This document shows, in pieces, positions 60,701-64,000 of a stretch of 64,000 nucleotides of DNA. The translations under genes and the position numbers were made by a program. Under the pieces are notes generated by a model that did not search any database, was not told where the DNA came from, and saw only the letters and a list, made by a program, of their open reading frames with translations. Source of the stretch: Fratercula arctica (lineage: Eukaryota > Chordata > Aves > Charadriiformes > Alcidae); the NCBI GenBank assembly GCA_947846985.1, contig CANTUZ010000027.1, forward strand, positions 5,256,243 through 5,320,242, read 5' to 3'. The stretch's first letter is position 1; every line of letters begins with the position of its first letter.

Positions 60701-61336
60701 GGCAGAGCCCTGCGGGAGCCACCGCGTCGGGGGGGGGGTCCCGGGGGGGGGTGGAATGGGGGGGGCACGGGGGGGGGGGTGTGGAATGGGGGGGGCACGG
60801 GAGGGGTGTTTCGGAGTGGAGGGGGGGGGGCCCAGAATAGGGATCATGGCGGGGGGGGGGCCCATATGGGGGGGTCGGGGATCCCGATGGGGGGGGCGGG
60901 ATGGTGGGGGGGGGCACCGAGGGGGTCCCCATGTGGGGGAAGGGGGGGGGGGGGGTGTCTCTGGGGGGGGGGGCACTGTGGGGGGGGTGTTTTGGAGTGG
61001 GGGGGGGGGCGGGGGGGGGCTGGGGGGGCTGATATGGGGGGGGGGGAGCGAGGGGGGGGGTGTTCCGGGGGGGAGGGAATATTTGGGGGGGGGTCTCGGA
61101 ATAGGGGGGGCGGGTCTCCAATGGGGGGGGGGGGCGGGGGGGGGGCGGTGACCCAGGATGGGGGTCTTGGGGGGTTCGGGGGGGGGGGCTTCCCGGGCTG
61201 GGGGAGGTTGGGGGGCCCGGGGTTGGGGGGGGGGGCCCGGGGGGGGTTCCCGAGGTTGGGGGTCGCGGTGTCCCCCCCCCGCCCCGCTCTTACCCAGCAC
61301 CAGCCCCAGCGCCGCCGCCGCCGCCGCCAAGGCCAT
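54744..61336 (-). CDS. TAPBP: Tapasin, eight coding exons
   Basis: This is the ER chaperone that bridges MHC class I heavy chain to the TAP transporter and edits class I peptides. The exons on the minus strand are 61336-61294 (signal peptide MALAAAAAALGLVLG), 60709-60519 (LPCVLLGPGG, TESDVTFHVI), 60193-59954 (DPWDTL, GGSWWVATVGTPRYGVTALL), 58271-57912 (V-like domain: LSLHCAFAAPPGPFALEWRH to AYICAIFLPHGQ, with an NVT sequon), 56760-56418 (IgC1: VVAPGAVAELRC to DVYVCLVTHP), 55840-55751 (membrane span VVGLSLVAFVLCGLWRWL with an Arg inside it), 54863-54838 and 54755-54744. Most exons are phase 1. The tail ends PRPEQDPKKRW, giving a KKxx ER-retrieval signal. The product is about 434 residues (chicken about 430) and resembles chicken tapasin throughout. 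Exon 2 and exon 5 each contain a C-run that appears to be miscounted. Confidence 0.95.
54900..55745. repeat. GGGGACATTGGGGACAGTT minisatellite in TAPBP intron 6
   Basis: Units such as gggacatggggacacgg in the left half and ttggggacagttggggacat in the right half fill the intron between exons 6 and 7. The plus strand is extremely G-rich, with closely spaced G4 tracts. Confidence 0.9.
55842..56400. repeat. GTGTCCCCAACCCC minisatellite filling TAPBP intron 5
   Basis: Units of about 20-21 bp of the form ggtgtccccaaccccactc occupy the intron between the IgC1 and membrane-span exons. The first ~370 bp are nearly identical to 53759-54128, downstream of the gene. Confidence 0.9.
56800..57010. repeat. 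CCATAGACCAGTTCCCATA repeat in TAPBP intron 4
   Basis: About nine imperfect copies of ccatagaccagttcccatat, interspersed with ggggcagcc, lie in tandem near the exon 5 end of intron 4. Confidence 0.85.
57040..57850. repeat. ~130-155 bp tandem repeat in TAPBP intron 4
   Basis: Five or six units each contain aggaccacggaccg, gtatggcctgtacggaccag, tttgagccctcccagcccc, tatatatgggcactgggag and catgggctccata. The aggaccacgg word is near 57175, 57318, 57472, 57600 and 57747. Unit length varies because internal blocks are gained or lost. Confidence 0.85.
58280..59945. repeat. Large G-rich minisatellite filling TAPBP intron 3
   Basis: The left part (to about 59280) is built of ggggacatgggggg and ggggtgaggggagatgggg units. 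The right part (about 59335-59945) is built of gggggggacacgacacgg units with atgacacgtggggg variants. The 1.6 kb array almost fills the intron between exons 3 and 4. The plus strand carries hundreds of G3+ tracts, so both the DNA and (as C-runs) the transcript are extreme in composition. Confidence 0.9.
60200..60475. repeat. CCCCAAGTGTGGGGCAGGAG repeat in TAPBP intron 2
   Basis: About five copies of a ~55-60 bp unit containing gctgacccccaagtgtgggg and caggagggtgac, separated by C-runs, fill the intron. Confidence 0.85.
60715..61290. repeat. G-run-rich TAPBP intron 1
   Basis: Irregular G-run sequence with gggggtgttttggagtgg, ggggtcgggga and ggggggttcccgag words lies between the signal-peptide exon and exon 2. 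No clear unit length emerges. Minus-strand Pro-rich open frames here only translate C-runs. Confidence 0.6.
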
Positions 61337-61344
61337 GGCCGGAG

Positions 61345-61367
61345 CTTTCGCTTTCGCTTTCCCGGAA
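61345..61367 (-). promoter_or_regulatory. Interferon-type (ISRE/IRF) and GAS-like elements just upstream of TAPBP
   Basis: On the minus strand the bases before the tapasin ATG read ttccgggaa followed by agcgaaagcgaaagc. This gives three GAAA cores at 6 bp spacing (61345-61361), the layout bound by IRF/ISGF3 factors. It overlaps TTCCGGGAA (61359-61367), which fits both the GAS pattern TTCN3GAA and an ETS site. The elements end within nine bases of the ATG, so transcription must start inside or upstream of them. Confidence 0.7.
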
Positions 61368-61374
61368 GCGCCCT

Positions 61375-62095
61375 CGGGACTAAGCCCCGCCCCCGGGAGC
61401 TCAGGCCACGCCCCCGGGACACTAAACCCCGCCCTCGGGATACCAAACCCCGCCCCCGGCAGCCCCGGCCCCGCCCCAAACCCCACCCCCGTCACCAAGC
61501 CCCGCCCCCAGGAGGTCAGGCCACACCCCCCTCGCCTAAAGCAGGACCCCGCCCCCTCGCACCCAGCCCCGCCCCCCGAGCCCAAACCCCGCCCCCTGGA
61601 GGTGTCGCCCCGCCCCCTCGCCCTAAGCCCCACCCCCATGAGCCCAGGCCCCGCCCCTCGCCTCAAACCCACCCCCAGGACATCAAGCCCCGCCCCCCTG
61701 CGCCAAACCCGCCCCCGGGAGCCCTGGCCACGCCCCTTTACTCCAAGCCCCGCCCCCAGGAGCCCAAACCCCGCCCCCGGAGCCCTGGCCACGCCCCCTC
61801 GAGCCAAGTCCCGCCCCCAGGACCGCAGCCCGGCTCCCAGACCCCGCCCCCTTGCCCTAAACCCCACCCCTGAGGCAACGGCCACGCCCCCTCGCTCCCG
61901 ACCCCGCCCCCCCGGAGCCGTCGTCCCGCCCCCTCGCCCTAAACCCCGCCCCCCTGGGATAGCAAACCCCACCCCCCTGGCCCCAAGAGCCACATGCCAC
62001 GCCCCCCGGAGCCCCAAACCCCGCCTCCTGGCCCCCAGCCCCGCCCCTTCCCGAGGCCCCGCCCCTCCCCGAGGCCCCGCCCCCAGCAGCGCGAG
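61375..62095. repeat. GC-box minisatellite upstream of TAPBP
   Basis: Irregular units of about 20-35 bp of the form aaaccccgcccccgggagcc and ggccacgccccc recur about 25-30 times. Each carries a cccgccc or ccacgccc word, that is, an Sp1/KLF-type GC or CACCC box. The array begins within 40 bp of the tapasin start codon and extends to the candidate 3' end of the next gene. Confidence 0.85.
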
Positions 62096-62109
62096 CCGCA
62101 CGGGTCACT

Positions 62110-62170
62110 TTTATCGACGTTAAAAAAAGCCACGAATCGACTCAAATTACAAAAAAAAAAAAAAAAAGGG
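62110..62170 (-). terminator. Candidate 3' end of a further minus-strand gene
   Basis: A small AT-containing island interrupts the GC-rich surroundings. Read on the minus strand it runs T17, gtaatttgagtcgattcgtg, gctttttttaacgtc and gataaaagtgaccc. GATAAA is a rare polyadenylation-signal variant. This would end a gene lying to the right in the same direction as TAPBP. The alternative, an A-tailed plus-strand fragment, is possible because A17 lies at 62151-62167. Confidence 0.35.
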
Positions 62171-62579
62171 GGGGGGGCAGGAGCGACACGGACACATACC
62201 TCCCCCCCCCCCGGCCCTTCCCGGGTGTGGGGGGCAGGTGGGGGCACCCACGGACCCGGCCTCCGGGTGGGGGCACCCAGGGGGTCTCCACTGGGGGTGG
62301 CATGGGGGGGGGGGCACCCATGGGTGGATGGACCCGGGTGGGACTGGGGGGGGGGGTGACGGTGACATGGTGGGGGGTGACAGGGACAATTCCCAGCTCA
62401 GCACCGGTCGTTAACACACAGACACCGACGGGGGGGGGGGGGGGGGGGGGGGGCGGACACGGGGGTCCAAAGCGGGGTGGGGGGGGGTTGGGACCCGGAG
62501 GACCCTGGTGTCCCCGGGGTGGGGGTGGGACACAGTGGGGCACAAGTGTCTTTGGGGTCCCAGGGGGGCTGGGGGGGGT
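62171..62579. other. G-run-rich sequence, no feature recognised
   Basis: Mostly G-runs (including a run of about 22 G near 62433-62452) with unique patches such as ttcccagctcagcaccggtc and gttaacacacagacaccg. If the 62.1 kb signal is a true 3' end this would be 3' UTR of the same unidentified gene. Confidence 0.4.
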
Positions 62580-63790
62580 TGGGGGGACCCAGGTGCCCAG
62601 GTGGGATGGGACCTGGGTGACCAGATGTGGTGGGACCCAAACATCTGGGCGCGATGGGACCCAAGTGACCAGATGTGGTGGCACCCGGGTGACCAGGTGG
62701 GATGGGACTCAGTTATCCAGATGTGATGGGACCCAAACATCTGGGCATGGTGGGACCCAAGTGCCCAGACGAGATGGGACCTGGGTGACCAGGTGTGGTG
62801 GGACCCAAACATCTGGGCACGATGGCACCCAGTTGACCAGGTGGGATGGGACCCAAATGACCAGGTGGGATGGGACCCGGCTCCCTAGACATGATGGGAC
62901 CTGGGTCTCCAGATGTGGTGGGACCTGGGTGTCCAGGTGTGATGGGACCCAAACATCTGGGCACGATGTGACCCAGGTGTGATGGGACCCAAACATCTGG
63001 GCACGATGTGACCCAGTTGTGATGGGACCTGGGTGTCCAGATGTGGTGGGACCCAAACATCTGGGCGTGATGGGACCCAGTTGACCAGGTGGGATGGGAC
63101 CCGGCTCCCTAGACATGATGGGACCTGGGTCTCCAGATGTGATGGGGCCTGGGTGCCCAGTCATGGTGGGACCCAAACATCTGGGCAGGGTGGGACCCAG
63201 TTGACCAGGTGGGACAGGACCCAGGTGACCAGGTGTGATGGGACCCAAACATCTGGGCACGATGGCACCCAGTTGACCAGGTGGGATGGGACCCAGTTGA
63301 CCAGGTGGGATGGGACCCGGCTCCCTAGACATGATGGGACCTGGGTCTCCAGATGTGGTGGGGCCTGGGTGCCCAGTCATGGTGGGACCCAAACATCTGG
63401 GCATGATGGGACCCAAATGCCCAGACGTGGTGGGACCTGGGTCCTCAGGTGAGATGGGACCCGGGTGTCCAGGTGGGATGGGACTCAGTTATCCAGACGT
63501 GACGGGACCCAAACATCTGGGCGTGATGGGACCCAGTTGTGATGGGACCTGGGTGCCCAGTCATGGTGGGACCCAAACAAACATCTGGGCGTGATGGGAC
63601 CCAGTTGACCAGGTGGGATGGGACCCGGCTCCCTAGACATGATGGGACCTGGGTCTCCAGATGTGATGGGACCCGGGTGCCCAGTCATGGTGGGACCCAA
63701 ACATCTGGGCACGGTGGGACCCAAGCGTCCACGTGGGAGGGGACCTTGGTGACCAGGTGGGATGGGCCCCGCGTCCCCAGACATGACGGG
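62580..63790. repeat. 24 bp minisatellite (about 50 copies) with higher-order structure
   Basis: Units of 24 bp such as gggacccaaacatctgggc plus gtggt recur with several subtypes: ...ccagttgaccaggt..., ...ccggctccctagac... and ...cctgggtctccagat.... The subtype with ctccctagac is found at 62881, 63105, 63321 and 63629, showing blocks of about nine units. Because 24 is a multiple of three, several frames stay open for hundreds of codons with an eight-residue period; I do not regard these as genes. Confidence 0.92.
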
Positions 63791-63805
63791 ACCCCCCCCC
63801 CCCCC

Positions 63806-64000
63806 TCACATCTTCCCCCCTCCGAACCCCACCTCCCCCCTGGGCGACCCCCCGCCCTCTCCCTCCTTCAACGTCCCCCAGTCCCCTCCTCCTCCTCCTC
63901 CTCCTCCTCCTCCTCCCGCCGCAGCCGCCGTCATGGCGGGTTCCTTCTTGCCGGGGGCGGGGAGGCCGGGCAACTGGCCGGCGGCCAAGCGTTGCCGGCG
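63806..64000 (-). other. Possible partial exon at the window edge (strand uncertain)
   Basis: The minus frame is open from the window edge to a stop at 63806-63808. It reads LAAGQLPGLPAPGKKEPA, then Ala and about eleven Gly, and ends GGGKM; its GC-rich third positions suit a C-terminal coding piece. On the plus strand a strong polypyrimidine tract and acceptor (ccgccgcag, AG at 63923-63924) precede an ATG at 63933 in good context, opening MAGSFLPGAGRPGNWPAAKR and running off the edge. I recognise neither. The sequence past 64000 is needed to decide. Confidence 0.3.
63884..63917. repeat. (CTC)n trinucleotide microsatellite
   Basis: About ten tandem tcc triplets. On the minus strand they would encode poly-glycine; on the plus strand they form the pyrimidine tract before a potential splice acceptor. 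Confidence 0.9.

Noticed and set aside
62151..62167. A17 tract as the tail of a retroposon
   Set aside because: No target-site duplication or recognisable element body precedes it; it is at least as well explained as minus-strand 3' UTR, so it is not called a mobile element.

Overview
The window looks like a very GC-rich bird microchromosome, the kind that is hard to sequence. The best evidence is the tapasin-like gene, whose domains match chicken tapasin closely, in short exons separated by introns full of G-runs, C-runs and minisatellites. Three genes can be recognised with confidence: B3GALT4 (minus strand, about 46.96-48.48 kb), PFDN6 (plus, 49.62-50.82 kb, four coding exons) and TAPBP (minus, 54.74-61.34 kb, eight coding exons). 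In mammals all three lie in the extended MHC class II region, so this is an MHC-linked block. No MHC class I or II gene is visible in the window.

Layout. 1-17257 is a tandem satellite with a ~203 bp monomer (about 85 copies). A 200-N gap (17258-17457) separates it from a related satellite with a ~180/181 bp monomer (17458-44985, about 150 copies). A second 200-N gap (44986-45185) separates that from the gene block. The gene block starts with a ~74 bp minisatellite, then the B3GALT4 3' UTR and coding region. A shared upstream region lies between B3GALT4 and PFDN6, which are head to head; it carries a triplicated CCAAT-box module and NRF1, E2F, E-box and ETS motifs. PFDN6 follows, then about 3.8 kb of minisatellites with no recognisable gene where mammals carry RGL2. 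TAPBP comes next, with a different minisatellite in almost every intron, then a GC-box-rich upstream array. The right end has a candidate 3' end of another minus-strand gene, a 24 bp minisatellite and a possible partial exon at the edge.

Function. B3GALT4 is a Golgi beta-1,3-galactosyltransferase and PFDN6 a subunit of the cytosolic prefoldin chaperone. Tapasin is the ER chaperone and peptide editor that links MHC class I to the TAP transporter. The tapasin gene has a triple GAAA interferon-type element and a GAS-like element just upstream of its ATG, as expected for interferon control.

Limits. Many homopolymer runs look one base off, breaking frames in B3GALT4 and in TAPBP exons 2 and 5. 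Parts of both satellite arrays carry dense single-base indels. I read these mainly as assembly errors, not gene decay. I saw no CRISPR array, tRNA, rRNA or new multi-gene enzymatic system. The unusual content is the satellite pair, the minisatellite-invaded MHC-linked block and its rearranged gene order.
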